Source: Hahellaceae bacterium
GTDB taxonomy: Bacteria; Pseudomonadota; Gammaproteobacteria; Pseudomonadales; Oleiphilaceae
Assembly: GCA_024234575.1 (NCBI GenBank)
Contig: JACKOB010000008.1
Coordinates: 84,776-148,775, forward strand
Length of the DNA stretch: 64,000 bases
Direction of reading: 5' to 3'
Made by a program: the position numbers and the translations under genes. The stretch's first letter is position 1; the number at the start of each line of letters is the position of its first letter. Shown piece after piece: positions 1-10,302 of this stretch. Under the pieces are notes generated by a model. The model was given only the letters and a program-made list of their open reading frames with translations, was not told the origin of the DNA and did not search any database.

Positions 1-85
1 CGCTTTTTTACCTGGTGTTAGAGATCGCGCCTGCATGTCTAAAAAGAGTTTAAGTGGGGCAATAGCAAGTGCGCAACTTTCTTGC

Positions 86-580
86 TTAGTCTTTGCTGCC
101 ACTTTCGTTGCTACCTAACAGTTTGGTTTTTACGCGTCTAAAAACTTCCATTTCTATTTCTGCCGCGTACTCCGCCATGACAGCCTGGGTCATGGTTTGC
201 ACCAGTTGTCGAATACTCTCCGTCTTTATTTCTGCAATTTCCTCCGACTGTTTCTTTGGCTGCGGGGAGAGTGAGGTTGCTTTTAGCGAGTTGGACAGCT
301 TTTTCCCGGCGCGTTCCTTTTCATTAAAGTAGTGATCAAATTCTGCCAGTTGCTGTTGGAATTGTACTCGTTCGGCGGCAAGCTTTTCTAATGTGTCATA
401 GGGCAAAAAGGGGTTGCTGCGATTGTCGGATGGATACTTCACTCCCGCAGTGTTGCTGGTAGAGTTTGACAAGGCCGACTTTTGTGGGTCGCTATCGCAT
501 CGCTCTTGGAGAATCGGAATATCAAATCCGTGCTCATCAGTTTTTTGATTCTTATCGGTCGGTGAATTAATTGTTTTCAT
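86..580 (-). CDS. Conserved hypothetical protein next to holC
   Basis: 164 residues, hydrophilic, no signal peptide or membrane segment. The middle has an NPFLPY motif (about residue 56) followed by a predicted helix rich in E and Q; the C-terminal third is another charged amphipathic helix. Pseudomonads carry a similar small protein between holC and valS, with a DIP(I/V)L start region and an NPFLPY block, so this is probably the same uncharacterised family. ATG start is preceded by AGGATG on the minus strand. It follows holC by 74 bp, so probably co-transcribed with pepA-holC. Function unknown. Confidence 0.75.
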   Translation of the reverse strand: MKTINSPTDKNQKTDEHGFDIPILQERCDSDPQKSALSNSTSNTAGVKYPSDNRSNPFLPYDTLEKLAAERVQFQQQLAEFDHYFNEKERAGKKLSNSLKATSLSPQPKKQSEEIAEIKTESIRQLVQTMTQAVMAEYAAEIEMEVFRRVKTKLLGSNESGSKD

Positions 581-654
581 TTACCATCCTAGTTTTCAAA
601 TCCGTTACATCATTCAGCTGGTACGTATATTATATCTATGAAAATGTTAGGTAA

Positions 655-1110
655 TTAATCTGTTTTGCCTTTGGTAAAGTCATGTACTTCTATCGCTATT
701 TTTTCGCTGGCTAACTGCTTGTAATACTGGCGAAGGCGGCTAAGGGATTCTGGGGAATTCAGTGCGATTTCAATTTTTCGATCCACGCGGATAGATGCGG
801 GTGGCGGTGTGTCCGTTAAGTTAATGCAAATATCTGCCGGGGCATCGGGCGCTACTTGCGGATAAAAAATGCTCACTGGTGGTGGCTGCGTAATATTGCT
901 GCTTTCATCGCTGATCAGCTCATGTGGCACAAAGCTGTCCGGTCGAAAAGTCCACAGTAAACTATCAATATGGTCTGCCGCATCGCGTGATGGCATATTC
1001 AGGATAACACGTAGATTCTGGTGGATGGCTTTTTCAGCGAGTTTGCAGGCGAAGAGGTAGCGTTCATGCTCATGTTTCTTGTTCAGTATATAAAAGGTCG
1101 CTTGCGTCAT
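655..1110 (-). CDS. holC: DNA polymerase III chi subunit
   Basis: 151 residues. Chi binds psi in the clamp-loader complex and contacts single-strand binding protein during replication. The N-terminus (ATFYIL near residue 4, then an alternating strand-helix pattern with a CKLAEKA helix and a LWTFRPDSFVPHE segment around residues 53-65) is characteristic of the family: the LWTF..DSFVPH block is the conserved core of HolC. Length is normal. It sits 70 bp downstream of pepA on the same strand, the standard pepA-holC arrangement in gammaproteobacteria. Confidence 0.9.
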   Translation of the reverse strand: MTQATFYILNKKHEHERYLFACKLAEKAIHQNLRVILNMPSRDAADHIDSLLWTFRPDSFVPHELISDESSNITQPPPVSIFYPQVAPDAPADICINLTDTPPPASIRVDRKIEIALNSPESLSRLRQYYKQLASEKIAIEVHDFTKGKTD

Positions 1111-1144
1111 CGAGTTGAGCGAATTCCTGTTGACTGTTAGTGAG

Positions 1145-1165
1145 GCCCCGGAAACCTTCCGGGGC
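1145..1165 (-). terminator. GC-rich hairpin between pepA and holC
   Basis: Perfect 9-bp stem (GCCCCGGAA / TTCCGGGGC) with a 3-nt loop, directly after the pepA stop in the minus-strand direction. There is no T-run after it on either strand, so it is more likely an attenuator or mRNA-stabilising hairpin than a full intrinsic terminator. Confidence 0.5.
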
Positions 1166-1180
1166 TTGTAAGGTTGCTGA

Positions 1181-2671
1181 TTAGCGTTTGTTTAACAGGT
1201 ACTCAAGCAGCAAGGGGACTGGACGACCAGTGGCTCCCTTTGCCTTACCCGATACCCAGGCGGTGCCTGCGATATCAAGGTGCGCCCATGGGTACTTTTT
1301 GGTAAACCGTGAAAGGAAACACGCGGCCGTTACACTGCCTGCAGGTCGACCACCGATATTTTGCATGTCGGCAAAGTTGCTGTCTAACTGGCTTTGGTAT
1401 TCATCCCAAAGTGGCAGTCGCCAAGCGCGATCTAGTGTGTGCTCTCCGGCAACCAGGATTTCATCCGCTAAAGACTCGTTGTTAGTTAACAGCCCTGTTG
1501 CATGATGCCCCAGCGCAATGATGCAGGCGCCGGTAAGCGTGGCAATATCCACTACTGATGCGGGGTTGAATTTCTCAACATAGGTCAATGCATCACAAAG
1601 AACGAGTCTGCCTTCCGCGTCGGTGTTTAAAATTTCAACCGTCTGCCCCGACATGGTGGTGACGATATCACCAGGGCGAGTGGCCGCACTTCCCGGCATA
1701 TTTTCGGCGCTGGTGATAACACCAATGATGTTGAGCTCCGGCTGGATTTGTGCGATTGCCTTCATGGCACCCAGCACGCTGGCAGCGCCGCACATGTCGT
1801 ATTTCATTTCATCCATGGCTTCGCCAGGCTTTAAGCTGATGCCGCCAGTATCAAAGGTAATGCCTTTGCCGACCAGCACATGTGGCTTACTCGATGCTTT
1901 AGTGCCTTTGTATTCCATGATGATCAGCTTGGCAGGCTCGGCGCTGCCTGCACTCACAGCGAGCAATGCACCCATACCGAGGGACTTCATTTCTTTCTCT
2001 TCGATGATCGTTGTCTTGATATGGTCATAGGTTTTAGCCAGCGCCTTGGCTTCTTTGGCTAAGTAGGTGGGGGTGCACACATTTCCTGGTATATTTCCAA
2101 GGTCTTTGGTATAGCTAACTCCTTCGGCAACAGCCTGGCCGATGGATAGTGCTGTATCCAAACTGTCAGCGCTTGTGGCAGTGAGAATGGTAATGCTCTT
2201 AAGCTTGGGGGCTGTTTTGCCCTCTGTGCTGGCCTTGCTTTTGAACTGATTAAAGGTGTAGCTGTTATCAGAGACGGTTTCTACCAGACACTTCACCAGC
2301 CACTGAGAATCGCGATCGGCAACAGCAAATTCATCCAGGTATACTGCTATTTTTGCAGCGGTAGTCGTTTTAAGTGTATTCGTGAATGCCTGAACACATT
2401 TACGAAATGTTGCGGCAGAAATTTCGGCGTCATCGCCCGTGCCAACAAGCAGTACACGCTTGATTTTATCGTTACCGGTTACTGGCAGAAGTAGGCAGCT
2501 ACCCGCTGCGGTTGGGTGATCAGCTTGTGCAATGGACTTCTGTAAAACTCCATCAAGGCTTTGGTCGAGCGCTTTGATCGGTTCAGAAAGTTTGCCTTTA
2601 CTGTTCACCGCGATAACGAGGCAATCTGTTTTCAGCGTGTCAAATTTGGCTTTGCCAATCTTGTAATCCAT
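1181..2671 (-). CDS. pepA: Leucyl aminopeptidase (M17 family)
   Basis: 496 residues, full length for the M17 dizinc aminopeptidases that remove N-terminal residues from peptides in the cytosol; in E. coli PepA also binds DNA. The metal-site signature NTDAEGRL lies near residue 349, preceded by the KGITFDTGG(I)S block with metal-binding Asp and the active Lys, and followed by ATLTGAC. The ATG start has AGGGGA seven bases upstream. It heads the minus-strand pepA-holC-hypothetical group and is divergent from lptF. Confidence 0.97.
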   Translation of the reverse strand: MDYKIGKAKFDTLKTDCLVIAVNSKGKLSEPIKALDQSLDGVLQKSIAQADHPTAAGSCLLLPVTGNDKIKRVLLVGTGDDAEISAATFRKCVQAFTNTLKTTTAAKIAVYLDEFAVADRDSQWLVKCLVETVSDNSYTFNQFKSKASTEGKTAPKLKSITILTATSADSLDTALSIGQAVAEGVSYTKDLGNIPGNVCTPTYLAKEAKALAKTYDHIKTTIIEEKEMKSLGMGALLAVSAGSAEPAKLIIMEYKGTKASSKPHVLVGKGITFDTGGISLKPGEAMDEMKYDMCGAASVLGAMKAIAQIQPELNIIGVITSAENMPGSAATRPGDIVTTMSGQTVEILNTDAEGRLVLCDALTYVEKFNPASVVDIATLTGACIIALGHHATGLLTNNESLADEILVAGEHTLDRAWRLPLWDEYQSQLDSNFADMQNIGGRPAGSVTAACFLSRFTKKYPWAHLDIAGTAWVSGKAKGATGRPVPLLLEYLLNKR

Positions 2672-3022
2672 TAAATTCCCCTGGCGTCGAAGTGTGATTT
2701 GTTTTTCGGTTAAGGCAAAAAGCGACTGAGAACTTGCCTTCTGTTTTCTGAATGTTGCGCTCGGTTTCGTCGTTGAGAGTTTCTGGGTATATTTGCTATC
2801 TCATAGATAACTTGGCAGTCACTGCTTTTCGATTTAACCATTTGTTAAGTTATTCTAGTTGGTCTCTGCGCAAGAGTTCAACGTCTGATGAAGTAATGAC
2901 TGCAATTAGACTTTTTCCCTTTGTCCCGCTCATGTAAACTCTACCGATTGTGTCGTATTGGGTGGTGTTGTTTCTCACGTCATTGTGATCATCGTTATAA
3001 CTGATAATAAAGAGAAGATCCG
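2672..3022. other. Divergent pepA/lptF intergenic region
   Basis: 351 bp between divergently transcribed pepA and lptF, so it must hold both promoters. I could not assign a convincing -35/-10 pair to either side. A 61-codon open frame inside it has no recognisable product and is not called. Confidence 0.6.
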
Positions 3023-4120
3023 TTGCGAATTATTTTTTTCTATTTAGCCAGGCAGACGTTGGTCAGCATGCTGGCGGTGTCTGGCGTTTTGCTACTTATT
3101 TTTATGAGTGGCCGCTTCATTAAGTATCTTAGTCAGGCCGCGTCTGGTGGTATTTCTGCAGACGTACTTTTTTCAATCATGGGTTATCGTCTGCCTGGTT
3201 TTCTCGAGTTAATTTTACCGCTGGGGCTATTTATAGGCATTCTGCTTGCTTACGGGCGTATGTATCTCGAAAGTGAGATGACGATATTACATGCCTGTGG
3301 CATGAGTCAGGGGAAGCTAACTCTATTAACGATGGGGCCGGCGCTACTGGTGGCAGGTATTGTAGGCTCAATGAGCCTGTGGGTTTCCCCTTGGGGAATG
3401 CAAAAAGTGGAAGATATTTTTACACAGCAATCGAAGCTAACCGAATTCGAAATGCTGGCGGAGGGGCGATTTCAAAAGTTGCGTTCAGGTCAGCGAGTGA
3501 CCTATGCCGAGTCTCTAAGTGATGATAAGAAAATACTCAATAACATATTTATCTCGGAAACGACGAAAAACGGACAAGAACAAGCCGTGCTGATTGCTCG
3601 TTCGGGGCGAATGAAATTTGAAGAAAAGTCCGGTGCCCGGTATCTCATGCTGGAGAAAGGAGCCCGCTTTCAGGGGGTGCCCGGCAGCTTAAATTATCGT
3701 GTCATTGAGTTTGATGAGTACGGAATCAAAATAGACGATTTGGCTGCACAACGAATTAAAACCATAGAAGAAGCCGTGCCGACAGCGCAGTTATGGCAAA
3801 GTGACAACCTGAAAGATAAAGCGCTTATGCAGTGGCGCATATCCCTGCCCATTCTCGTGCCCATTGTAACGTTGTTGGCGGTGGCGCTCAGTAAAGTCAA
3901 TCCAAGGCAGGGAAGGTTTTTTCAGTTGCTGCCGGCGATGCTGATCTATGTAACCTACCTTGGATTGCTGATTGGTGCGCGCAAGTGGGTTGAGGGGGCG
4001 AAAATTCCCGATTGGCTGGGATTGTGGTGGGTGCATCTGCTTTTCCTGACGGTGTCTTTATATATGTTGTTTGGTCGCGCCTATATGTACCAGCGGAGGA
4101 TTGCGCGTGCGCAAAATTGA
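3023..4120 (+). CDS. lptF: LPS export permease LptF
   Basis: 365 residues. With LptG it forms the inner-membrane part of the LptB2FG ABC transporter that extracts lipopolysaccharide toward LptC and the periplasmic bridge. Three N-terminal membrane helices (about residues 7-28, 50-77, 98-124), a periplasmic beta-jellyroll region (about 130-260) and three C-terminal helices are visible, the YjgP/YjgQ pattern. The start is TTG, with AGAGAAG just upstream; no ATG is available before the conserved N-terminal helix. The 3' end overlaps lptG by 14 bp. Confidence 0.95.
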   Translation: MRIIFFYLARQTLVSMLAVSGVLLLIFMSGRFIKYLSQAASGGISADVLFSIMGYRLPGFLELILPLGLFIGILLAYGRMYLESEMTILHACGMSQGKLTLLTMGPALLVAGIVGSMSLWVSPWGMQKVEDIFTQQSKLTEFEMLAEGRFQKLRSGQRVTYAESLSDDKKILNNIFISETTKNGQEQAVLIARSGRMKFEEKSGARYLMLEKGARFQGVPGSLNYRVIEFDEYGIKIDDLAAQRIKTIEEAVPTAQLWQSDNLKDKALMQWRISLPILVPIVTLLAVALSKVNPRQGRFFQLLPAMLIYVTYLGLLIGARKWVEGAKIPDWLGLWWVHLLFLTVSLYMLFGRAYMYQRRIARAQN

Positions 4121-5168
4121 CCGTTATATTGTAAGGACCGTTGCAGCCTCAATCATGATGGTGCTTGTTGTAGTGCTATCACTTGATCTGATATTTGGAT
4201 TTATCGGCGAAATTGAAGAGCTGCGTGCCGACTATCAAATGATAGAGGCGCTGATGTACGTAATCGTCACTCTGCCTCGTCGTATCTACGATTATTTACC
4301 CCTTGGTGCTTTTATTGGCAGTCTTATCGGCTTGGGTGTTCTGGCAAACAACAGTGAGCTGGTGGTTATTCGGGCTGCTGGCGTGTCAGTAAGGCGGATA
4401 GTCTGGGCGGCAATGAAGCCGGCTATCGTTGTCGTGATTATCGGTTTATTGCTAGGTGAATATGTCGCCCCCTTTACCGAGCGTATAGCGCAAAGCCAAA
4501 AAGCTGTTGCCATGGGGGGAGAGGATCGGGTAGCAACCTCACGAGGTGTTTGGCACCGAGAGAATAATGTCTTTATGCACTTTAATGCCGTGCAGCCAGG
4601 TGGTGTACTGCATGGTATCACCCTTTATTCGTTTACCCCTAATAACTGGCTCGAGACCATAACCTATGCTGCACGTGGCCTCTATCAGGGAGATTTCTGG
4701 CTGTTGGAAGATGTTGAGGTAACTACCCTCACTGATAACCGATCGATAAAGTCTTCAGAGAAAACCAGGCAGTGGCAGACAGGGTTATCCCCTGATCTGC
4801 TGGGCGTCCTCACCGTAAAATCTGATAACTTATCGATTTCCGGATTGTATACATATGTCCAGTATCTTGAACAGCAGGGGCTAAACTCAAGTAACTACGC
4901 CATGTCTTTTTGGAAAAAAGTACTGAGGCCATTGACGACAGCATCGTTGGTGCTGGTTGCCATCTCGTTTGTTTTCGGCCCGTTACGCGCTGTTACTATG
5001 GGCTTCCGTGTTTTTACCGGTATCATCGTTGGGCTGGTCTTCAAATTTATGCAAGATCTGCTGGGGCCGTCCAGTCTGGTCTTTGGGTTTGATCCGGTTT
5101 TCGCGACACTTATTCCCATCGGCGTTTGTGCGCTTGCCGGTGCCTTACTGTTGAGGCGGGCTGCTTAG
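4107..5168 (+). CDS. lptG: LPS export permease LptG
   Basis: 353 residues from a GTG start that has GGAGGA six bases upstream and overlaps the end of lptF; the open frame extends 12 codons further upstream but without a ribosome site. Partner of LptF in the LptB2FG transporter. First helix (about residues 10-35) carries the family's RKIDRYIVRT start; three N-terminal and three C-terminal membrane segments flank a periplasmic domain. Translational coupling with lptF fits a 1:1 complex. Confidence 0.95.
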   Translation: MRKIDRYIVRTVAASIMMVLVVVLSLDLIFGFIGEIEELRADYQMIEALMYVIVTLPRRIYDYLPLGAFIGSLIGLGVLANNSELVVIRAAGVSVRRIVWAAMKPAIVVVIIGLLLGEYVAPFTERIAQSQKAVAMGGEDRVATSRGVWHRENNVFMHFNAVQPGGVLHGITLYSFTPNNWLETITYAARGLYQGDFWLLEDVEVTTLTDNRSIKSSEKTRQWQTGLSPDLLGVLTVKSDNLSISGLYTYVQYLEQQGLNSSNYAMSFWKKVLRPLTTASLVLVAISFVFGPLRAVTMGFRVFTGIIVGLVFKFMQDLLGPSSLVFGFDPVFATLIPIGVCALAGALLLRRAA

Positions 5169-5193
5169 AAAGGCGTTACTCCGCCTTTCTTTT
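5167..5193. terminator. Bidirectional terminator between lptG and the RDD gene
   Basis: Stem AGAAAGGCG / CGCCTTTCT with a 6-nt loop, followed by TTT on the plus strand and by T-rich sequence on the minus strand. It overlaps the stop codons of both convergent genes. Confidence 0.75.
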
Positions 5194-5736
5194 GGGGATT
5201 CTGACCACTTCTGTCATCGAAAAAATGTCATGCCAGGATCGCTTTTTCTTGTCGATAAGCACCCACAGATAACTGGTTGTACCAGCCGCAATCAGTAGTA
5301 TGGCAATAATGCTTGGTCCATTTGATGGCAATAAGATAAAGCCATAAACTAGGGAAAAAAAACAGCCGGCGGCCATCATAAAACGCAACAATGCCTGTGA
5401 CCAACTGATCGAAGTTCCAGATGGGCTTTGTACTCTAATATGCCAGACTTGCATGCCCAGGGTTTGGCCACTTCTTGTCCAAAAATAGGCGAAGAACACA
5501 TAGAGAACAATAAATAAAATTGACGAGAGCAAGGGGTCAGTATCCATTTTACCGCTTTCAGTTAGCTCTCTAAGTTTATCAGCGCCAATTATTCCAGCTT
5601 GCGTCGCTTTGTAGATGCCGGTTGTCATCATCATAAGCGCGATCACAATAAGGCTGTCGTACAGCATGGCCGTTAACCGCCGAATGAGGGGGGCCGGGCT
5701 GGTGTCAGTTGCGGGCTCGGGAAACTGTTTTAGCAT
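5176..5736 (-). CDS. RDD family membrane protein
   Basis: 186 residues when started at the ATG preceded by a GAGAGAGA purine tract; an upstream in-frame ATG would add 16 residues without improving the match. The RDD hallmark is present: PLIRRLTAMLYDS opens the first membrane helix (Arg, then Asp inside the helix), and RSGQTLGMQVWHIRV follows the second. Three to four membrane segments. RDD proteins are inner-membrane proteins, some linked to ion transport, but the role is not established. Converges on lptG. Confidence 0.85.
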   Translation of the reverse strand: MLKQFPEPATDTSPAPLIRRLTAMLYDSLIVIALMMMTTGIYKATQAGIIGADKLRELTESGKMDTDPLLSSILFIVLYVFFAYFWTRSGQTLGMQVWHIRVQSPSGTSISWSQALLRFMMAAGCFFSLVYGFILLPSNGPSIIAILLIAAGTTSYLWVLIDKKKRSWHDIFSMTEVVRIPKRKAE

Positions 5737-5855
5737 GGTTCTCTCTCTCTGTTCGAAACGGCGGCGACTATACCATACATCCATTGCATAAGGAGCCTCT
5801 CGTCATCTCGTGCCGGTTAGATCTGAGGCCCGCTTGTTTAATCTGCATTTCCTGC

Positions 5856-5882
5856 TAAAGATTACTTATCGTCCGCCGATAA
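5856..5882 (+). promoter_or_regulatory. Sigma-28 (FliA) promoter for the DUF5610 gene
   Basis: -35 region TAAAGATT at 5856-5863, exactly 11 bases, then GCCGATAA at 5875-5882. The family consensus is TAAA(G/C)TTT-N11-GCCGATAA, so this is 15 of 16 positions with correct spacing. It ends 29 bp before the ATG at 5912. Confidence 0.8.
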
Positions 5883-5911
5883 GCAAATAAGACGAGAAAC
5901 AGGAGAGTGTC

Positions 5912-7297
5912 ATGAATTACTCAACCAACGCATTGAAAGACGGTGCAATGTTCCCCGGCAGAGAAGGGTTTCGTGCGCGCTCACATAGTTCTCACGACGA
6001 GCGAGCAGGTCACCGGCAAGAAACACCTGTTCGTGTTCAGTCCGAAAGTGTTCGTGTGTCGCTTTCGCAGACAACACTCTCTTATAGTTCGTCAAGCTCC
6101 AACATTAATATGGATCAGTTTTACCAGGAGTTAAGCGCCCGCATGGGGTTGCCAAGCAGCCCGTCTGCGGATAGCAGTAAATTAAACAGCACCTACACCG
6201 CAAATGGTGCGAGTTATGTCAAAGTGCCGCCGATCTCGGCAGAAAAAGTTGCCGAGAATATTCTTGGTTTCGTTGAAAGGCGATTGACGGCCGAGTCAGA
6301 GGCGGGGGCGTCGCAAGAAAAACTGGCAGATTTGATGGCCCAGGCTCGAGCTGGTGTTAAACAAGGATTTGGTGAAGCTACTGATCAAATTAAGGCGCTA
6401 GGAATGATGTCCGACACGCTCGAAGAGGATATTGGCAAGAGCTTTAAATTAGTCAATGATGGCTTGGATGCGTTGGCTAAACGATTCCTGGAAGACGGTG
6501 CTGAAGCGGCAGCCCCTCTTGTCTCAGCGCGATTGGATGAGAGAACAGCACTTGCAGCTGAAGAAAAAACTCGCGTGTCCCGAGCATCTGATAATGCCTC
6601 CCCTAATGGAATATACCAGGCCGGATACTCAAAGCAGGTGGGTTATGATGAGTCGTTAAATCTTAATGTTCGTACCCGAGATGGCGATATTGTCACCATC
6701 GCGTTGCGGGAAACGGGATACTCAACCGAGTCTATGCAATATGCGAAAGGTGCGAATGGCGAAGCATCATCCTATGAAAAGGGTGTCTATTTTTCTGGTG
6801 AGTATAGTTATCAGCTTGAAGGTGAGCTGGATGAAGGTGAGCTTGCTGCACTGAATGAACTGTTTGATCAGGTTAATGAAATAGCTGGCCTTTTTTACGA
6901 TGGTGACTTTAATGAGGCGTTTTCATATGCCATGGAAATGGGCTTTGATTCCAGTGAGCTGGCCTCGTTTTCGCTGAATATGACCCAAACGCAAATGACG
7001 CAGCTGTCCGCTTACGAGAAAGTCTCTGGTAATGCTGCCAATAAATCCCTGGCACCTTTTGGCGAGTTGGCCTCGCCAGCGTTGAAGGCATTTGAGTCAA
7101 TCGAGAAACTAACAACGGATATTAGTGTATTGATGGATACGCTAGATTTTATGCTGGCGGATAAATTACCCAAACGGCATAGCGATCAGGTTGAGGCTAA
7201 TCTCACGAAAAATAGTGAGCTTGCGCGTCAGTACTCCACTATGGTGGGCAATTTAATGGACATGCTGCCAGAGCGTCTGCAAGCTGATAAAGCGTAG
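5912..7297 (+). CDS. DUF5610 domain protein, probable late flagellar-regulon member
   Basis: 461 residues, no signal peptide or membrane segment. The block from about residue 109 to 195 (ISAEKVAENILGF ... AQARAGVKQGFGEA ... LEEDIGKSF ... GLDALAKRF) matches the DUF5610 pattern as I know it. A middle region (about 235-330) is predicted beta-rich, then helical to the C-terminus. GTG-free ATG start with AGGAG 8 bases upstream. The sigma-28 promoter immediately in front links expression to FliA and so to flagellar assembly, but the molecular function is unknown. It stands alone, with its own terminator. Confidence 0.8.
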   Translation: MNYSTNALKDGAMFPGREGFRARSHSSHDERAGHRQETPVRVQSESVRVSLSQTTLSYSSSSSNINMDQFYQELSARMGLPSSPSADSSKLNSTYTANGASYVKVPPISAEKVAENILGFVERRLTAESEAGASQEKLADLMAQARAGVKQGFGEATDQIKALGMMSDTLEEDIGKSFKLVNDGLDALAKRFLEDGAEAAAPLVSARLDERTALAAEEKTRVSRASDNASPNGIYQAGYSKQVGYDESLNLNVRTRDGDIVTIALRETGYSTESMQYAKGANGEASSYEKGVYFSGEYSYQLEGELDEGELAALNELFDQVNEIAGLFYDGDFNEAFSYAMEMGFDSSELASFSLNMTQTQMTQLSAYEKVSGNAANKSLAPFGELASPALKAFESIEKLTTDISVLMDTLDFMLADKLPKRHSDQVEANLTKNSELARQYSTMVGNLMDMLPERLQADKA

Positions 7298-7311
7298 TAA
7301 GCCAGACAAAT

Positions 7312-7348
7312 AAAAAGCCAGGAGACGAAGCTTCTATTCTGGCTTTTT
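7312..7348 (+). terminator. Intrinsic terminator after the DUF5610 gene
   Basis: Stem AAAAAGCCAG / CTGGCTTTTT with a 17-nt loop that contains a small GAAGCTTC palindrome; the U-tract is the end of the stem itself. The symmetric A/T arms could also work on the minus strand. Confidence 0.8.
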
Positions 7349-7657
7349 CAGTTAAATCGTCACTGTTAGCGCCGTGTCAGCGTTTTTTATTTTTCTCATA
7401 CCCTTCGAACCTGAGCCTCGTAAAGCGCAATTAGGCTTTCCGTTGCACAAAACCACAAAAAATTCTTCTTCGCGCATATAGAAATGACGTCTGCTGTGAT
7501 AAATTACCGGGTTTGTTCGCGGTGGCAATTTAGCACAGACGAGAACAGCTTACTTTTAGTGATATAACTTTTAGCTTGTTGCTTTTGGTGCAGTAACAAG
7601 TGTGGCAGGCAAATAATAAACGAGGCAGTTTCACAGCTGACGGGCGCGGAAAATTGT
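7349..7657. other. Leader region of alaS
   Basis: 309 bp between the DUF5610 terminator and alaS. It should carry the alaS promoter and leader, but no -35/-10 pair or structured element stood out clearly enough to call. Confidence 0.5.
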
Positions 7658-10255
7658 ATGAAAAGTACAGAAATTAGACAGGCATTTTTGAATTACTTCA
7701 ATCGTCAAGGGCATGAAATAGTCAGCAGCAGTTCTCTGGTGCCAACTGATGATCCCACTCTGCTGTTTACCAATGCGGGAATGAATCAGTTTAAAGATGT
7801 CTTTCTTGGTAAAGAGCATCGCCCTTACTCGCGTGCGACGACTTCACAGAAGTGTGTGCGGGCTGGTGGTAAGCACAATGACCTGGAAAACGTCGGTTAT
7901 ACTGCGCGCCATCATACATTTTTCGAAATGTTGGGTAATTTCAGCTTTGGTGATTATTTTAAGCACGACGCAATTCGGTTCGCCTGGAATTTCCTGACGC
8001 AAGAATTAAAACTGCCCAAAGAGAAGCTTTGGGTAACGGTCTATAAGGACGACAAAGAAGCCGAAGATATCTGGATAAAAGAGGTTGGTATCGATCCGAC
8101 TCGCTTCTCTCGTTTGGGAGATAAAGATAATTTCTGGGCAATGGGTGATACCGGCCCATGCGGACCTTGTACCGAGATATTCTATGATCACGGCGAAGAT
8201 ATTGCCGGTGATCCGCCAGGTGGCCCAAATGATGACGGTGATCGCTACATCGAAATCTGGAATCTGGTTTTCATGCAGTTTAATCGCACCGCCGATGGTG
8301 TGTTGCACCCGCTGCCCAAGCCTTCTGTTGATACGGGGATGGGGCTCGAGCGTATCGCTGCCGTTATGCAAGACGTGCACAGCAATTATGAAATCGATAT
8401 TTTTCAAGAGATTTTAGGTGAAGCATCCCGGTTGTTCGGTGGTGTCGAAACCACTCGCCAATCGCTTCGTGTTATCGCCGACCATATCCGTTCGTGCTCT
8501 TTTTTAATCGCCGATGGAATTATGCCTTCTAATGAAGGGCGCGGTTTTGTGTTACGACGAATTATTCGGCGAGCGGTGCGTCACGGCAATAAGCTGGGAG
8601 CCACAGAGCCATTTTTCTATAAGCTAGTGGGCGTTTTATGTCGGGCAATGGGCGAGGCCTACCCAGAACTTATTTCTGGCAAAGCGCAAATCGAAAGAAT
8701 TTTATTACAAGAAGAAGAGCAGTTTGCGCGAACGCTTGATAAAGGTATGCGCTTGCTAGAACAGGACTTAGCTGCACTCAAGGGTGACACAATCCCAGGT
8801 CAGACAGTATTTACGCTCTATGACACCTATGGCTTTCCTGTGGATCTGACAAACGATATAGCACGCGAGCATGGTTTGAAACTCGACTATGATGGCTATG
8901 AGAAAGCAATGGAAGCTCAGCGTGAAAGAGCGCGTGCGGCCAGCAAGTTTGGTGTCGATTACAATGATGCGATTACCGTAGAGGGCGCCACCGAGTTTGT
9001 AGGCTATCAATCTCTTACGCATACTCAACCGATTAAAGCCGTTTTCGTTGACGGCAAACCCTGCGCAGCGGATGCGGGGCAATCTGCCGTTGTGGTGCTA
9101 TCCGAAACCCCGTTTTATGCAGAGTCTGGTGGTCAGGCGGGAGATCAGGGGGAGTTGCGTTCGGCTGGCGGTGTGTTCCGGGTAACAGATACACGCAAAG
9201 AAGGTGACAATCACCTTCATGTCGGTACGGTGGTTGCTGGTCGTTTTACGGCGGGAGATCAGGTCGAGGCGGTTGTCGATGCAGAGAAACGGCAGGCAAC
9301 AGCGTTGAATCACTCCGCGACTCACTTATTGCATGCAGCATTGCGAAAAGTGCTTGGTGATCATGTCGCGCAAAAAGGCTCGCTGGTTAATGCCGAGCGA
9401 TTACGTTTCGACTTTGCCCACTTTGAGGCTATGACTGAAGAGCAGATCCGCGAAGTTGAGGCCATGGTCAACGCGCAGATAAGAAGTAATACAGCCGTTG
9501 AAACCGAAATTACCGATATGGACACTGCACGACAAAAAGGTGCGATGGCCTTGTTTGGTGAAAAATACGGTACCACTGTCCGTCTGCTTTCAATGGGGGT
9601 TGACGCCTTTTCTGTAGAATTGTGCGGTGGCACGCATGCCGCACGTACAGGGGATATTGGTTCTATAGCAATTATATCTGAAGCAGGAATAGCCTCAGGC
9701 GTGCGACGAATAGAGGCAGTAACAGGTGCTGGTGCCGAGGCATTCAGGCTTGAAGGCGAGCAGCAGCTTCGCGGTTTATCTGGTCTGCTGAAAGCCAGTC
9801 GCGAGCAGGTGTTGGACAAGGTCATGGCGCTGCAGGACAAGAACAAGCAGTTGGAAAAAGAGCTGGATACTTTAAAAGCAAAACTGGCAAGCAGTGCTGG
9901 AGATGACTTGTTTGCGCAGGCGATTTCTGTTGGATCTGCCAAGGTTCTTGCGGCGAAAGTAGACGGTATAGAGCGTAAAGCATTGCTTGAATTAGTCGAC
10001 AAACTTAAGAGCAAACTGGGTACCGCAGTTGTATTATTGGCGACCATTGAGGATGGAAAGGTTGTTCTTGTCGCAGGTGTAACCAAAGATATCTGCGCCA
10101 AAGTTAAAGCAGGTGATCTCGTAAAAGACGCCGCTATTCTACTTGACGGAAAAGGTGGTGGTCGACCCGATATGGCTCAGGGCGGTGGTGTTAATTTAGA
10201 CAAACTGCCCGATGCGTTATCGATGGTGACAGGCTGGGTCGAGTCCAGGCTTTAG
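7658..10255 (+). CDS. alaS: Alanyl-tRNA synthetase
   Basis: 865 residues, normal bacterial length. Charges tRNA-Ala in the cytosol and hydrolyses mischarged Ser/Gly-tRNA. N-terminal class II catalytic core with [17 protein letters not shown] (about residues 87-103) and GLERIAAV; editing domain with [11 protein letters not shown] (about 552) and the CGGTH zinc/editing motif near residue 655; a coiled-coil segment and C-Ala domain with [14 protein letters not shown] near the end. It lies 47 bp upstream of lysC, as in many gammaproteobacteria. Confidence 0.98.
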   Translation: MKSTEIRQAFLNYFNRQGHEIVSSSSLVPTDDPTLLFTNAGMNQFKDVFLGKEHRPYSRATTSQKCVRAGGKHNDLENVGYTARHHTFFEMLGNFSFGDYFKHDAIRFAWNFLTQELKLPKEKLWVTVYKDDKEAEDIWIKEVGIDPTRFSRLGDKDNFWAMGDTGPCGPCTEIFYDHGEDIAGDPPGGPNDDGDRYIEIWNLVFMQFNRTADGVLHPLPKPSVDTGMGLERIAAVMQDVHSNYEIDIFQEILGEASRLFGGVETTRQSLRVIADHIRSCSFLIADGIMPSNEGRGFVLRRIIRRAVRHGNKLGATEPFFYKLVGVLCRAMGEAYPELISGKAQIERILLQEEEQFARTLDKGMRLLEQDLAALKGDTIPGQTVFTLYDTYGFPVDLTNDIAREHGLKLDYDGYEKAMEAQRERARAASKFGVDYNDAITVEGATEFVGYQSLTHTQPIKAVFVDGKPCAADAGQSAVVVLSETPFYAESGGQAGDQGELRSAGGVFRVTDTRKEGDNHLHVGTVVAGRFTAGDQVEAVVDAEKRQATALNHSATHLLHAALRKVLGDHVAQKGSLVNAERLRFDFAHFEAMTEEQIREVEAMVNAQIRSNTAVETEITDMDTARQKGAMALFGEKYGTTVRLLSMGVDAFSVELCGGTHAARTGDIGSIAIISEAGIASGVRRIEAVTGAGAEAFRLEGEQQLRGLSGLLKASREQVLDKVMALQDKNKQLEKELDTLKAKLASSAGDDLFAQAISVGSAKVLAAKVDGIERKALLELVDKLKSKLGTAVVLLATIEDGKVVLVAGVTKDICAKVKAGDLVKDAAILLDGKGGGRPDMAQGGGVNLDKLPDALSMVTGWVESRL

Positions 10256-10302
10256 TATTTTTATAAACTTTTATTGGCATATTTAAGGAAAGAAGAAAGA
10301 AA

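Noticed and set aside
1..85. Possible end of valS at the window start
   Set aside because: Pseudomonas synteny predicts valS here, but the 85 bases show no recognisable coding sequence.
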